Below are positions 8,900 to 18,192 of a stretch of DNA of 64,000 nt, in pieces. The notes under the pieces were generated by a model, which saw nothing but the letters and a program-made list of their open reading frames with translations, made no database searches and had not been told where the DNA came from. Numbering within the stretch: the first letter of the stretch is position 1; each line of letters opens with the position of its first letter. This stretch comes from an uncultured Methylophaga sp. (GTDB lineage: Bacteria > Pseudomonadota > Gammaproteobacteria > Nitrosococcales > Methylophagaceae), in the NCBI GenBank assembly GCA_913055695.1, contig CAJXKF010000004.1, positions 62,001 to 126,000 of the forward strand. The letters are read 5' to 3'. The position numbers and the translations under genes are program-made.

Positions 8900-9643
8900 T
8901 TAGTCCAGTCTTTCTCTGTCCAGCCGTCGAACGGTCAGCAGAATAAATGTCACGATGATAATCAGGTAAAAGCTCAGGTCCTGGGTATTGATCTGGCCGC
9001 GTGTCATCGGCTCGAAATGATTCAGTAATGACAACCAGCTCAGTACCGAAAAACCGGTGTTACTGTTACCGGCCCAGTCGATAATCCACAGCAGGAACAA
9101 CAGAGCAAAGCTGCTGACTGCAGCAATGGTGGGCTGGCGGGTCAGCGACGACATATAAATGCCGATCGCCGTAAAGCTGGCAATCAGCAATATCAGTCCC
9201 AGCATGCCGGCACTGAGCTGATACCAGTCCAGGCTGGTGCCGATACTGAGCGACAGCGGCATCAGCAAGGTCAGCAGCGCTATCAGCAGAAAAAAGGCGA
9301 GATTACCGAGGTACTTTCCCAGCACAATCTGGGTCATGCTTAACGGTGCCGAAGACAGTAGCGGCAGGGTGTCATTACGCCGCTCTTCCGCGATGCTGCG
9401 CATCGTTAACAGCGGCGTAATCAACAGGATAATGATCGCGGCATTACTGAGTAGCGGCATGGCAACCATCTCGGTAACGCCGGGAGCACCGGGGATGGCG
9501 GAAATACGCGCCTGAATGCTGCTGAAATAGTCGATATGACTCAGAAACAGATACGCTAGTAACACTTGCGTGAGAGCCAGCATAATCCAGGCCAGAGGCG
9601 ATAAAAACAGACGATGCAGTTCGTTACGGGCGATATTAAACAT
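8900..9643 (-). CDS. ABC-2 type permease, GldF-like
   Basis: 247-residue inner-membrane permease with six predicted transmembrane helices (about residues 14-33, 60-80, 105-130, 140-163, 172-192 and 220-240). The cytoplasmic loop RSIAEERRNDTLPLLSSAPLSMTQIVLGKY is the usual coupling segment of ABC-2 permeases of the GldF/Nos type. Its start overlaps the ATPase gene by eight bases, and it is followed by the GldG-like gene, so all are one operon. Substrate not identifiable from sequence. Confidence 0.88.
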   Translation of the reverse strand: MFNIARNELHRLFLSPLAWIMLALTQVLLAYLFLSHIDYFSSIQARISAIPGAPGVTEMVAMPLLSNAAIIILLITPLLTMRSIAEERRNDTLPLLSSAPLSMTQIVLGKYLGNLAFFLLIALLTLLMPLSLSIGTSLDWYQLSAGMLGLILLIASFTAIGIYMSSLTRQPTIAAVSSFALLFLLWIIDWAGNSNTGFSVLSWLSLLNHFEPMTRGQINTQDLSFYLIIIVTFILLTVRRLDRERLD

Positions 9644-10574
9644 CAGCTTCTTCTTTCTGAATGATCTTCATAAACACTTCTTCCAGAGAGCGTTGCTCGG
9701 GCATCAGTGTTGTCAGTCGCCAGTTGTCACTGACTGCCCGGCTGAGCAGGGCCTGGGTCGGATTCTTGTCGGGCAGATAATGCAGTCGGTGGCGCTGCAG
9801 ATTAATCGTCTCCACTGCAGTGACGCCATCAATCTGCTTGAGGAAATCAGCTGCCAGGGGCTGTTGAAACTCAACCAGCAGAGTGTGGGCCTGCATCTGT
9901 AAACCGAGTTCATCAATCGTATCGTTAAACAGTAACTGGCCCTGAGAAATGATCTGTACCCTGTCACACAACATCTGTACTTCCGGCAGGATATGGGTTG
10001 AGAGAATGACACTGTGCTCATCGGCAATATCACGGATTAACTGGCGTATTTCGCGGATCTGAATCGGGTCGAGCCCGGAGGTCGGCTCATCCAGAATGAC
10101 CACCGAAGGGGAGTGGATGATGGCCTGGGCAATGCCGACCCGTTGCTGAAAGCCTTTGGACAGATTGCCAATCAGGCGCTGTGCTACTTCTGTCAGGCCA
10201 CAGCGGCCCATTGCGGTCTCAACCGCGGTATGATGACATCGGCCATCGATCTGGTTCAGACGGGCGCAGAAGCGCAGAAACTCACGGACAGTCAGTTCCT
10301 TATACAAGGGTGGGGTTTCCGGCAGATAACCGATATGGGCTTTGGCCTGACTGGGTTTATCCAGCAGATCAATGCCATTGACCCGGATTTCACCGTGGTC
10401 CGGTGCCAGATTACCGGTCAGCATGCGCATGGTGGTGGATTTACCGGCACCGTTAGGGCCGAGAAAACCGACCACTTCACCCTGGCTGACACTGAAGCTG
10501 ACATCATCGACAGCCGCATGCCCCCCAAAATAGCGTGATAGTTGTGAAGCTTCCAGCAGTACTGTATTTGTCAT
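9636..10574 (-). CDS. ABC transporter ATP-binding protein, GldA-like
   Basis: About 312 residues. Walker A GPNGAGKSTTMRML, Q-loop around YLPETPPLYKELT, signature LSKGFQQRVGIAQAI, Walker B VVILDEPTSGLD and switch histidine STHILPEV are all intact. The C-terminal domain (about residues 220-310) is the extra part common to GldA/CcmA-type ATPases. Two starts are possible: ATG at 10580 and ATG at 10574 (MTNTVLLEASQLSRYFGG); the second is preferred because it begins just before the ABC core. First gene of the five-gene operon that ends with mutM. Confidence 0.9.
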   Translation of the reverse strand: MTNTVLLEASQLSRYFGGHAAVDDVSFSVSQGEVVGFLGPNGAGKSTTMRMLTGNLAPDHGEIRVNGIDLLDKPSQAKAHIGYLPETPPLYKELTVREFLRFCARLNQIDGRCHHTAVETAMGRCGLTEVAQRLIGNLSKGFQQRVGIAQAIIHSPSVVILDEPTSGLDPIQIREIRQLIRDIADEHSVILSTHILPEVQMLCDRVQIISQGQLLFNDTIDELGLQMQAHTLLVEFQQPLAADFLKQIDGVTAVETINLQRHRLHYLPDKNPTQALLSRAVSDNWRLTTLMPEQRSLEEVFMKIIQKEEADV

Positions 10575-11108
10575 ATACAAAGTCAGATAATTTTATTTGT
10601 CTGCACCCCGATGGCGGGCGCTCTATTGGGTTCACTGCATCAGCGCTCAGCCATACCGGAGCATGTGTCGCCATTACCGATGGATAAGGTCCCGTACATT
10701 TTGGCGCGAATCAGTCAGGAGTCAAGTAACTGTTCGGGTTTATTGTGGCTCCATTCAACAGCACGGGATGAGCCATCCGGTTATCACGTTCTCAACAGCT
10801 GTTTTTAACCGGGCAGAGACGGCTGTCATTAGAGCGTTGCAACCCAGGTAGTTTATCGTGGGGGACAGTGTTTTGCTGCTAAGTCGATCACTCTGTTACG
10901 ACCGCGATGAAGGCGCTGTTCTTTGACCAGTGGTCGAAATGCAAGCCTGCACAGACTCACATATTTAAAAAAGCGGTGCCGGACAAGAATCATTTGCGCA
11001 AGGACCACGCATCAGGTTGATGTGTTGCTGACATCCCGGGCTGACAATGCATCTCCTCAGTGTTGCTGATGATTGAGGGAAAAGAACTGGCATAGCCACT
11101 GCCAGACA
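10575..11108. other. Gene-free stretch upstream of the ABC operon
   Basis: 534 bases without a gene I can support. Short frames exist on both strands (plus 10597-10851; minus 10965-11153) but neither resembles a known family, and the minus one starts inside a transcription terminator. A minus-strand frame ending near 10853 includes GRNRVIDLAAK, reminiscent of the end of a GGDEF domain, but the match is too short to call. The ABC-operon promoter should lie at the left end of this stretch. Confidence 0.35.
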
Positions 11109-11137
11109 CAAAAAAACCCGCAACAGCGGGCTTTTTC
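11109..11137. terminator. Bidirectional intrinsic terminator after rpmG
   Basis: Stem CCCGC (11117-11121) and GCGGG (11126-11130) with a four-base loop, flanked by a run of A on the left and T on the right, so a U-run follows the hairpin in either direction. On the minus strand it lies 24 bases after the rpmG stop codon and ends the rpmB-rpmG transcript. Confidence 0.85.
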
Positions 11138-11160
11138 GATAAGCAGTGTTCAAGTGGTGT

Positions 11161-11316
11161 TTACTTGATTTTTGCTTCTTTATACATCACATGCTTGCGA
11201 ACAACGGGATCAAACTTTTTGATCTCCATTTTTTCAGGCATGGTGCGTTTGTTTTTGTCGGTGGTATAGAAGTGACCAGTACCAGCAGACGAAACGAGTC
11301 TGATTTTATCACGCAT
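11161..11316 (-). CDS. rpmG: 50S ribosomal protein L33
   Basis: 51-residue protein, [20 protein letters not shown] at its start and [19 protein letters not shown] at its end, matching bacterial L33 over its full length. This version has no cysteine pairs, so it is the zinc-free form. The ATG at 11316 has GGAGAT upstream. Gene order rpmB then rpmG, ten bases apart, is the normal arrangement. A terminator follows directly. Confidence 0.97.
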   Translation of the reverse strand: MRDKIRLVSSAGTGHFYTTDKNKRTMPEKMEIKKFDPVVRKHVMYKEAKIK

Positions 11317-11326
11317 GTCTTATCTC

Positions 11327-11563
11327 CTAGATTTTTTCGCCGCGAGCGCGCATTTCGTCCAGAACAACATCGATGCCTTTTTTATCGATGATGCGCAGAC
11401 CATGGTTGCTGACACGCAGTTTTACCCAGCGATTTTCAGACTCAACCCAGAAACGGTGAGATTGAAGGTTGGGTAAAAAACGACGTTTTGTTTTGTTGTG
11501 AGCGTGCGAAACGTTGTTGCCGCTCATTGGGCGTTTGCCCGTTACCTGACATACTCTGGCCAT
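11327..11563 (-). CDS. rpmB: 50S ribosomal protein L28
   Basis: 78 residues beginning [20 protein letters not shown], with [17 protein letters not shown] and the end [12 protein letters not shown]; a full-length match to proteobacterial L28. Start ATG at 11563 has AGGAGCAG upstream. First gene of the rpmB-rpmG operon; its promoter should lie in the 114 bases up to the next gene, where the minus strand has an extended -10-like TGGTATAAA around 11647-11655, without a good -35. Confidence 0.97.
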   Translation of the reverse strand: MARVCQVTGKRPMSGNNVSHAHNKTKRRFLPNLQSHRFWVESENRWVKLRVSNHGLRIIDKKGIDVVLDEMRARGEKI

Positions 11564-11677
11564 TTTAGAACCTGCTCCTGATGAACTTTACTCTTCGCAG
11601 GGTTCCAAACAAGGCCCCTGCCTGCATCTATTAAAGCCGGACTTTATACCATATAAGCTTTTAGATGTGTAGTGAAT

Positions 11678-12193
11678 TTATGATTGTACCGGTGTAAGTC
11701 CCATCATGGCGAGTCTGTCTTCCAGCAGCTCCATATCCAGGACGCCGATTTTGCGCATCACAATCTCGCCCTCTGGCGAAATCAGGAAATGGGTCGGGGT
11801 GACGCGCACGTTATCAAAGGCAGCACTGATTTCACCGCTTTCATCCCAGGTGATGAGATAAGGCAGACCTTTCTGCTCACGCATCGCCTTGATGTGCTCA
11901 GGATAGTCATGCGGCATGGCTACGCTGATCATGGCGAGCCCCTTGTCAGCATATTCCTCGTGCAGGGCGATGAGCTCCGGCATTTCCTTGATGCAACCGG
12001 GGCAGTCGGTGGCCCAGAAAATCATTAGGATCGGCTGGCCTTTGTAGTCAGTGAGCTGATGCTGCCCCCCGTCGATATCGCTGAAGCTGATTTCAGGCAT
12101 GGGCTGTCCTGAAGTCGGCAGCAGGGTGTAGGTCATCAGGCCGGCCACGCCAGCCATCACAACTATAAGCAGATTTCTGATTGCAGGTTTCAT
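11678..12193 (-). CDS. Membrane-anchored thioredoxin-like (TlpA/ResA-type) protein
   Basis: 171 residues: an N-terminal hydrophobic signal or anchor (about residues 7-25) followed by an AhpC/TSA-Redoxin type thioredoxin fold. The active site is ATDCPGCIKEMPEL (CxxC with Pro-Gly between), then the cis-proline region VRVTPTHFLISPEGEI. Proteins of this type reduce disulfides in periplasmic proteins, often during cytochrome c assembly. Its ATG overlaps the stop of the acetolactate synthase gene by four bases, so the two are co-transcribed; the reason for the pairing is not evident. No cytochrome c maturation genes are nearby. Confidence 0.85.
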   Translation of the reverse strand: MKPAIRNLLIVVMAGVAGLMTYTLLPTSGQPMPEISFSDIDGGQHQLTDYKGQPILMIFWATDCPGCIKEMPELIALHEEYADKGLAMISVAMPHDYPEHIKAMREQKGLPYLITWDESGEISAAFDNVRVTPTHFLISPEGEIVMRKIGVLDMELLEDRLAMMGLTPVQS

Positions 12194-13821
12194 GTTGTTA
12201 AAGTCAGTTGTCCAAGCGTTTCTGTCAGTTTGAGATTTTCCCGGTAATCAACCGGACAATCAATCACGGTAACCGTGTCGCGTTCCAGCGCTTCCTGCAG
12301 CACCGGCATCAGCTGTTCGGTCTTCTCGACTCTGACACCGACCGCACCGAAAGATTGCGCATACTGCACAAAATCCGGGTTGGTGAATTCGACATGGCTG
12401 GTACGGCCGAATTCGTTTTTCTGCTTCCATTCAATCAGTCCGTAACTGGCGTCGTTCCAGATCAGGATCACAATCGGAATATGCAGCCGCATCGCTGTCT
12501 CGATTTCCTGTGAGTTCATCATAAAGCCGGCATCACCGGTGACTGCGACGACTTTCCTGTCAGGATAAGCGAGCTTGGCAGCAATGGCACCGGGAACGGC
12601 GATGCCCATGCTGGCAAAGCCGTTGGAGATAATGCAGGTGTTGGGATACTCACAACGGAACATGCGTGACATCCACATCTTGTGGGCACCGACATCACAG
12701 ATGACAATATCTTCCAGATCCATGGCGGTGCGCAGATCCCAGATGATCTTCTGCGGCTTGACTGGAAACTCGGTATCGTCGCGGTGCAGATTCATTTCTT
12801 CAATCAGGCTGTCACGCAGGATCCGCAGCGCCTTGCCTTCATGCGGGGTGGTGAGTGCCGCCAGCCGGTTCAGACTGTGACGCAGATTACCGACGATGCC
12901 CAACACCACACTGTAATGCGCATCGACCTCGGCATGGGTGCTGTCGATATGAATGATGGTGCGATCCCGTGACGGATGCCACAGATAGGGATGGTATTCG
13001 ACCATGTCATAGCCGACGCAGATAATCACATCGGCACTGGCAAAGCCGCAGTTGGCGTAGTCATTGGACTGCAGACCGACGCTGCCCAGTGCCATCGGAT
13101 GGCGGAAGGGGATGACACCTTTGGCCATGAAGGTGTTGGCTACCGGAATTCGCAGCTTCTCGGCAAACTCGGCCAGTTCTTCACTGGCATTGGCCCGCAC
13201 CACGCCATTACCGGCGAGGATGATGGGGTTCTTGGCATTGGAAATAATTTCCGCAGCGCGCTCGATATGTTCGGTAGCCGGTTCCGGCGGCGTCGCGTGT
13301 TTGACCCGCAGTGGTAAATCATCGATTTCCATTTCGGCGATGTTTTCCGGAAACTCGATAAAGCAGGCACCGGTTTTTTCTGTCTGGGCGACCTTGAAGG
13401 CTTTACGCACAATCTCGGGAATGACTTCCGGACTGACAATACGGGTCGCGTACTTGGTAATCGGCCGGAACATCGCTTCCAGATCCAGTACCTGGTGCGA
13501 TTCCTTATGCAACCGGCGGGTAGAGGCCTGACCAGCCACTGCAATCAAGGGTGCATGATCCATATTGGCATCAGCGACACCGGTAATCAGGTTGGTTGCT
13601 CCCGGTCCCAATGTGGCAATGCAGACCCCGGCGCGACCAGTGAGCCTGCCGTAGACATCAGCCATAAAAGCAGCGCCCTGCTCGTGGCGCGTTGTGACAA
13701 AGCGAATCGAGGAGTCGAGCAGGGCATCCATCACATCCAGGTTTTCTTCACCGGGGATACCGAACAGATACTCAACCCCTTCGTTTTCCAGCGCTTTGAT
13801 AAACAGTTCTGCGGCTTTCAT
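12190..13821 (-). CDS. Acetolactate synthase, large-subunit family (ThDP enzyme)
   Basis: 543 residues with the three domains of thiamine-diphosphate enzymes. The catalytic glutamate lies in VTTRHEQGAAFMADVYGRLTG, the middle domain is about residues 190-320, and the ThDP/Mg motif is VAVTGDAGFMMNSQEIETAM with the following WND. These features fit acetolactate synthase (2 pyruvate to 2-acetolactate and CO2). There is no ilvN/ilvH small-subunit gene beside it, and no alsD decarboxylase; this speaks for a stand-alone AlsS-like or paralogous enzyme rather than the main branched-chain amino acid enzyme. Related ThDP enzymes (for example oxalyl-CoA or glyoxylate enzymes) cannot be fully excluded. 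Confidence 0.85.
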   Translation of the reverse strand: MKAAELFIKALENEGVEYLFGIPGEENLDVMDALLDSSIRFVTTRHEQGAAFMADVYGRLTGRAGVCIATLGPGATNLITGVADANMDHAPLIAVAGQASTRRLHKESHQVLDLEAMFRPITKYATRIVSPEVIPEIVRKAFKVAQTEKTGACFIEFPENIAEMEIDDLPLRVKHATPPEPATEHIERAAEIISNAKNPIILAGNGVVRANASEELAEFAEKLRIPVANTFMAKGVIPFRHPMALGSVGLQSNDYANCGFASADVIICVGYDMVEYHPYLWHPSRDRTIIHIDSTHAEVDAHYSVVLGIVGNLRHSLNRLAALTTPHEGKALRILRDSLIEEMNLHRDDTEFPVKPQKIIWDLRTAMDLEDIVICDVGAHKMWMSRMFRCEYPNTCIISNGFASMGIAVPGAIAAKLAYPDRKVVAVTGDAGFMMNSQEIETAMRLHIPIVILIWNDASYGLIEWKQKNEFGRTSHVEFTNPDFVQYAQSFGAVGVRVEKTEQLMPVLQEALERDTVTVIDCPVDYRENLKLTETLGQLTLTT

Positions 13822-13908
13822 GCAGCGGCTTCCTTTTTACCGATTTCGATCGTGCTGCAAGGATAGCAGATTGGCTTATGTCTGGTTTTTGCTTAGGTAT
13901 AAATGATG

Positions 13909-14130
13909 AACCACAGAGGCACAGAGAGCACAGAGTTAATTAAGATAATCATCCGCAGATTACGCTGATTTTCACAGATTAATAAAACAGACTATAAAAA
14001 GCCTGTTGAGCAAATAAGCTTAGTTTTCGGCCTCGCGGCACTTGCTTACGTTGTTCTCGTAATATCTGTGTAAATCCGTGCAATCTGCGGATAGCTTCAA
14101 AACCTCTGTGTGCTCTGTGCCTCTGTGGTT
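13909..14130. repeat. MITE-like inverted repeat with ACCACAGAGGCACAGAG ends
   Basis: An imperfect inverted repeat. The outer arms (13909-13937 and 14101-14130) share 18 identical bases starting AACCACAGAGGCACAGAG, then diverge slightly. Inner arms (13951-13980 and 14061-14092) pair again, beginning ATCCGCAGATT. About 80 bases lie in the middle. The sequence family is familiar from intergenic regions of many proteobacterial and environmental genomes, where frames through it are often misannotated as proteins containing NHRGTEHTE. No target-site duplication is obvious. Together with bases 13822-13908, this fills the gap between gatA and the acetolactate synthase gene, where no gene was found. 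Confidence 0.75.
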
Positions 14131-14147
14131 GTTGATCGTCCAGACAC

Positions 14148-14170
14148 AAAAAAGGGGCCGAAGCCCCTTT
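14148..14170 (-). terminator. Intrinsic terminator of gatCA
   Basis: On the minus strand: stem AAAGGGGC / GCCCCTTT (14163-14170 and 14151-14158) around the tetraloop TTCG, followed by a U-run (A-run at 14148-14153 on the plus strand). It lies 12 bases after the gatA stop. Confidence 0.88.
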
Positions 14171-14182
14171 GAATGTATACGT

Positions 14183-15637
14183 CTATTTGAACGCGTCCGG
14201 CATACGGGTGTGCCAGTCAGTTTCCTGCTGATACTGGTGAGCGACATTCAGCAGGCGGGCTTCATCGAAATAGTTACCGATGATTTGCAGCCCCACCGGC
14301 ATGCCGTTCACAAAACCGGCCGGAATCGAGATACCGGGCAGGCCCGCCAGGTTGACGTTAATGGTGTAAATATCTTCCATATACATCGCAACCGGATCAT
14401 CGGTTTTCTCACCGAAGCGGAAAGCAGGGGTCGGCGCCGAAGGCCCCATGATGACATCGACTTCTTCATAGGCTTTGAGGAAGTCATCCCGGATCAGACG
14501 ACGACATTGCTGCGCCTTCAGATAATAGGCGTCGTAGTAGCCAGCCGACAGGGCATAGGTGCCGATCATGATGCGGCGCTTGACCTCTTCACCGAAGCCT
14601 TCACCGCGTGAGCGGGTGTAAAGATCCATCAGATCTTTCGGATCTTCAGCGCGGTGACCGAAACGCACGCCGTCCATGCGTGACAGGTTGGATGAACACT
14701 CTGCCGGTGCGACCACATAATAGGTTGGTACAGCCAGGTGGGTGTTGGGCAGGGTGATTTCTTTGAGTTTGGCACCCATCGCCTCATATTGCTTGATTGC
14801 AGTTTCGACAACTTCAGCCACCTGTGGATCCAGACCTTCGCCGAAATATTCCTTGGGCAGACCAATGGTCAGGCCTTCCAGAGAATCATTCAGGGTCGCG
14901 GTATAGTCGGGCACATCACGATCCACACTGGTGGAATCGCGCGGGTCGAAACCGGACATGATATTCATCAGCCAGGCGGCATCTTCGGCGCTGTTGGCCA
15001 TCGGGCCTGCCTGATCCAGGCTGGAGGCAAAGGCAATCATGCCATAACGCGAAATGCGGCCATAGGTCGGTTTCAGACCGGTCAGGTTACACAATGATGA
15101 AGGCTGACGAATCGAGCCGCCGGTGTCGGTACCGGTCGCGACCGGTGCCAGACGCGCAGCCATCGCGGCAGCCGAACCGCCGGAGGAACCGCCGGGCACA
15201 CAGCCGGTATCCCAGGGATTTTTCACCGGGCCGTAAAAGCTGGTTTCATTGGATGACCCCATTGCAAATTCATCCATATTGGTTTTGCCTAGTGTCACCA
15301 TACCGGCCGCATCGGTTTTTTCCACCACGGTGGCGTCATAGGGAGCGATGAACTTGTCCAGCATTTTGGATGCACAGCTGGTGCGAACGCCTTTGGTGCA
15401 GAAAATATCTTTGTGTGCGAGGGGTATGCCGGTCAGCGGGCCGCCTTTTTTGTCGGCCAGCAGTTTGTCCGCAGCTTTGGCCTGTTCCAGTGCCCGGTCT
15501 TCGGTCACGGTGATGAAGGCATTCAGATCGCCGTTGTATTGCCTGATGCGATCCAGATAATGCTGAGTCAGTTCAACACTGCTGATGTCACCCGTCTGCA
15601 GGGCTGTCGAGAGTTCTGATAGAGATTTGTTATGCAT
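14183..15637 (-). CDS. gatA: Glu-tRNA(Gln) amidotransferase subunit A
   Basis: Amidase subunit of GatCAB, which frees ammonia from glutamine to convert misacylated Glu-tRNA(Gln) (and Asp-tRNA(Asn)) to the correct form. 484 residues, full length. The amidase signature [21 protein letters not shown] and the Ser-cisSer-Lys triad environment ([25 protein letters not shown]) are intact. Begins 15 bases after gatC in the same operon. The expected third gene gatB does not follow: a terminator and a repeat element come next, so gatB must be elsewhere. Confidence 0.96.
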   Translation of the reverse strand: MHNKSLSELSTALQTGDISSVELTQHYLDRIRQYNGDLNAFITVTEDRALEQAKAADKLLADKKGGPLTGIPLAHKDIFCTKGVRTSCASKMLDKFIAPYDATVVEKTDAAGMVTLGKTNMDEFAMGSSNETSFYGPVKNPWDTGCVPGGSSGGSAAAMAARLAPVATGTDTGGSIRQPSSLCNLTGLKPTYGRISRYGMIAFASSLDQAGPMANSAEDAAWLMNIMSGFDPRDSTSVDRDVPDYTATLNDSLEGLTIGLPKEYFGEGLDPQVAEVVETAIKQYEAMGAKLKEITLPNTHLAVPTYYVVAPAECSSNLSRMDGVRFGHRAEDPKDLMDLYTRSRGEGFGEEVKRRIMIGTYALSAGYYDAYYLKAQQCRRLIRDDFLKAYEEVDVIMGPSAPTPAFRFGEKTDDPVAMYMEDIYTINVNLAGLPGISIPAGFVNGMPVGLQIIGNYFDEARLLNVAHQYQQETDWHTRMPDAFK

Positions 15638-15652
15638 GGATGAGCCTGTGCC

Positions 15653-15940
15653 TTATTCGATAACTTTGGGAACCAGATAAACACCGTCTTCGGTTTTAGG
15701 AGCGATAGCCTGGAAGGCTTCACGTTGATCGATTTCGGTCACCTCATCGGGACGCAGGCGCTGATGGGCATCCAGCGGGTGAGCCATCGGCTGAATGCCG
15801 CTGGTGTCTACCGCGCTCATTTGCTCGACCAGATTAAGGATGTTGTTCAGACCCTGAGCGTAGTGAGGGATGTCTTCTTCCTCAATAGAAAGCCGCGCCA
15901 GATGCGCAATTTTTTCTACATCGTGTTTATCTAAACTCAT
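15653..15940 (-). CDS. gatC: Glu-tRNA(Gln) amidotransferase subunit C
   Basis: 95-residue small subunit that holds GatA and GatB together. It starts [20 protein letters not shown] and ends with YLVPKVIE, both typical. The frame extends to a TTG at 15952, but the ATG at 15940 fits the family and has GGAACTG eight bases upstream. Promoter should lie in the 121 bases shared with divergent mreB. Confidence 0.95.
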   Translation of the reverse strand: MSLDKHDVEKIAHLARLSIEEEDIPHYAQGLNNILNLVEQMSAVDTSGIQPMAHPLDAHQRLRPDEVTEIDQREAFQAIAPKTEDGVYLVPKVIE

Positions 15941-15971
15941 CGACAGTTCCAAATGTTAATTGCTTCAATAA

Positions 15972-17108
<1,137 letters not shown>

Positions 17109-17128
17109 TCTCTGAGAATCGTTAGATT

Positions 17129-17168
17129 AAGACCTTTGCAAATGCGTTTTATTTGCGAAGGTCTTTTA
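17129..17168 (+). terminator. Strong hairpin with U-rich tail between mreB and mreC
   Basis: Arms 17129-17143 and 17151-17165 pair over 15 bases with one internal mismatch and a short loop, followed by TTTTAGTTTT. It looks like an intrinsic terminator or attenuator that would make mreB much more abundant than mreCD. Its 3' end is only about 20 bases before the proposed mreC start. Confidence 0.8.
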
Positions 17169-17184
17169 GTTTTGGACGCTAGCC

Positions 17185-18192
17185 ATTAAACCCTTATTTA
17201 CCAATACACCGTCGTTAAATACCCGGATGATGCTGGCTTTGCTGGCGTCACTGGCCTTGTTTTTTCTCGACTCGCGTCTCGATTATTTCAAACCGGTCCG
17301 TTCGGCCTTATCCACGCTGGTTTATCCGATACAGGCAACCGCCTCTTTGCCCACCAATTTTGCCGACTGGATGGGTGACTTTTTTCAGGATCGTGAACAA
17401 CTGCAAGAACAGATCACGGTGATGAGCGCCACCAACAAACTGCAGAGTATCCGCTTACAGAAAATGCAGGCGCTTGAGCGTGAGAATATGCGCCTGCGCG
17501 AACTGTTGGGTTCTTCGTTCCGCCTGCAGGAACGGGTGCAGGTTGCAGAACTGCTGACTGTAGATCTGGACCCGTTTTCACAGCAGGTCATCATCGACAA
17601 AGGCAACAACTACGGTGTTTATGTCGGCCAGCCGGTGCTGGATGCCCACGGCGTGATGGGGCAGGTCACCGAGACCTCGCACTTATCCAGCCGCGTTGTT
17701 CTGCTGACGGACCCGAGTCACAGCATTCCGGTGCAAATCAATCGCAACGGCCTTCGCGCTGTTGTGACCGGCCGGGGGCTGGGAGAGGAATTACAGATGG
17801 ATTTTCTGCCGCATAATGCCGATGTCAGAAAAGGCGATCTGCTGGTGACTTCCGGGCTTGGTGGCCGCTTCCCGGTCGGTTATCCCGTTGGCAAAGTGGT
17901 TTCGGTCGATTTTCCACAGGGTAAAGCTTTTGCCGATATCAAAGTTGAGCCTGCCGCCAACCTGTCTACCAGTCGTGAAGTCATGCTGGTGTTACCGGGG
18001 GAAAAAATTCATACCGAGCCGTTACTGGCACCGACACCTGCTGCGTCAGAGGCGCAGGCAACAGCTGAGCCCACGGTACCTGCCATGTCAGCGGAACAGG
18101 AAACGGTTACGCCAGCAGCCTCTTCGGCAGAAACCACTGTGACAGCACCCCAAACTCAGACAGAGGAGGCGGCAGATGGCGACAAGCGCTGA
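17185..18192 (+). CDS. mreC: Rod-shape-determining protein MreC (apparent ATT start)
   Basis: Bitopic inner-membrane protein of the elongation complex: short cytoplasmic end, one transmembrane helix (about residues 15-31), coiled coil (about residues 65-110), then a beta-rich periplasmic domain (VIDKGNNYGVYVGQPVLDAHGVMGQV, TSGLGGRFPVGYPVGKV). The tail after about residue 275 is rich in Ala, Thr, Pro and Glu and probably unstructured. The first ATG is at 17227, but codons from ATT at 17185 read I-KPLFTNTPSLNTR-MM, which aligns from residue 1 with the usual gammaproteobacterial MKPxFxxxPSLxxR start. No ATG, GTG or TTG lies in frame between an upstream TAG and 17227, so ATT is the likely start; 17227 is the conservative alternative. 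Confidence 0.9.
   Translation: MKPLFTNTPSLNTRMMLALLASLALFFLDSRLDYFKPVRSALSTLVYPIQATASLPTNFADWMGDFFQDREQLQEQITVMSATNKLQSIRLQKMQALERENMRLRELLGSSFRLQERVQVAELLTVDLDPFSQQVIIDKGNNYGVYVGQPVLDAHGVMGQVTETSHLSSRVVLLTDPSHSIPVQINRNGLRAVVTGRGLGEELQMDFLPHNADVRKGDLLVTSGLGGRFPVGYPVGKVVSVDFPQGKAFADIKVEPAANLSTSREVMLVLPGEKIHTEPLLAPTPAASEAQATAEPTVPAMSAEQETVTPAASSAETTVTAPQTQTEEAADGDKR

Noticed and set aside
10853-11001. Minus-strand frame ending GRNRVIDLAAK, like a diguanylate cyclase tail
   Set aside because: Only five residues resemble a GGDEF end and no GGDEF active site lies upstream; called non-coding.
10965-11153. Minus-strand 62-codon frame with a signal-like N-terminus
   Set aside because: Its first codons lie in the rpmG terminator hairpin, there is no ribosome site and no family match.
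14020-14247. Minus-strand frame of 75 codons with NNHRGTEHTE across the inverted repeat
   Set aside because: It is a translation of the repeat arm, the terminator and the end of gatA; frames with this peptide are known misannotations of this repeat type.
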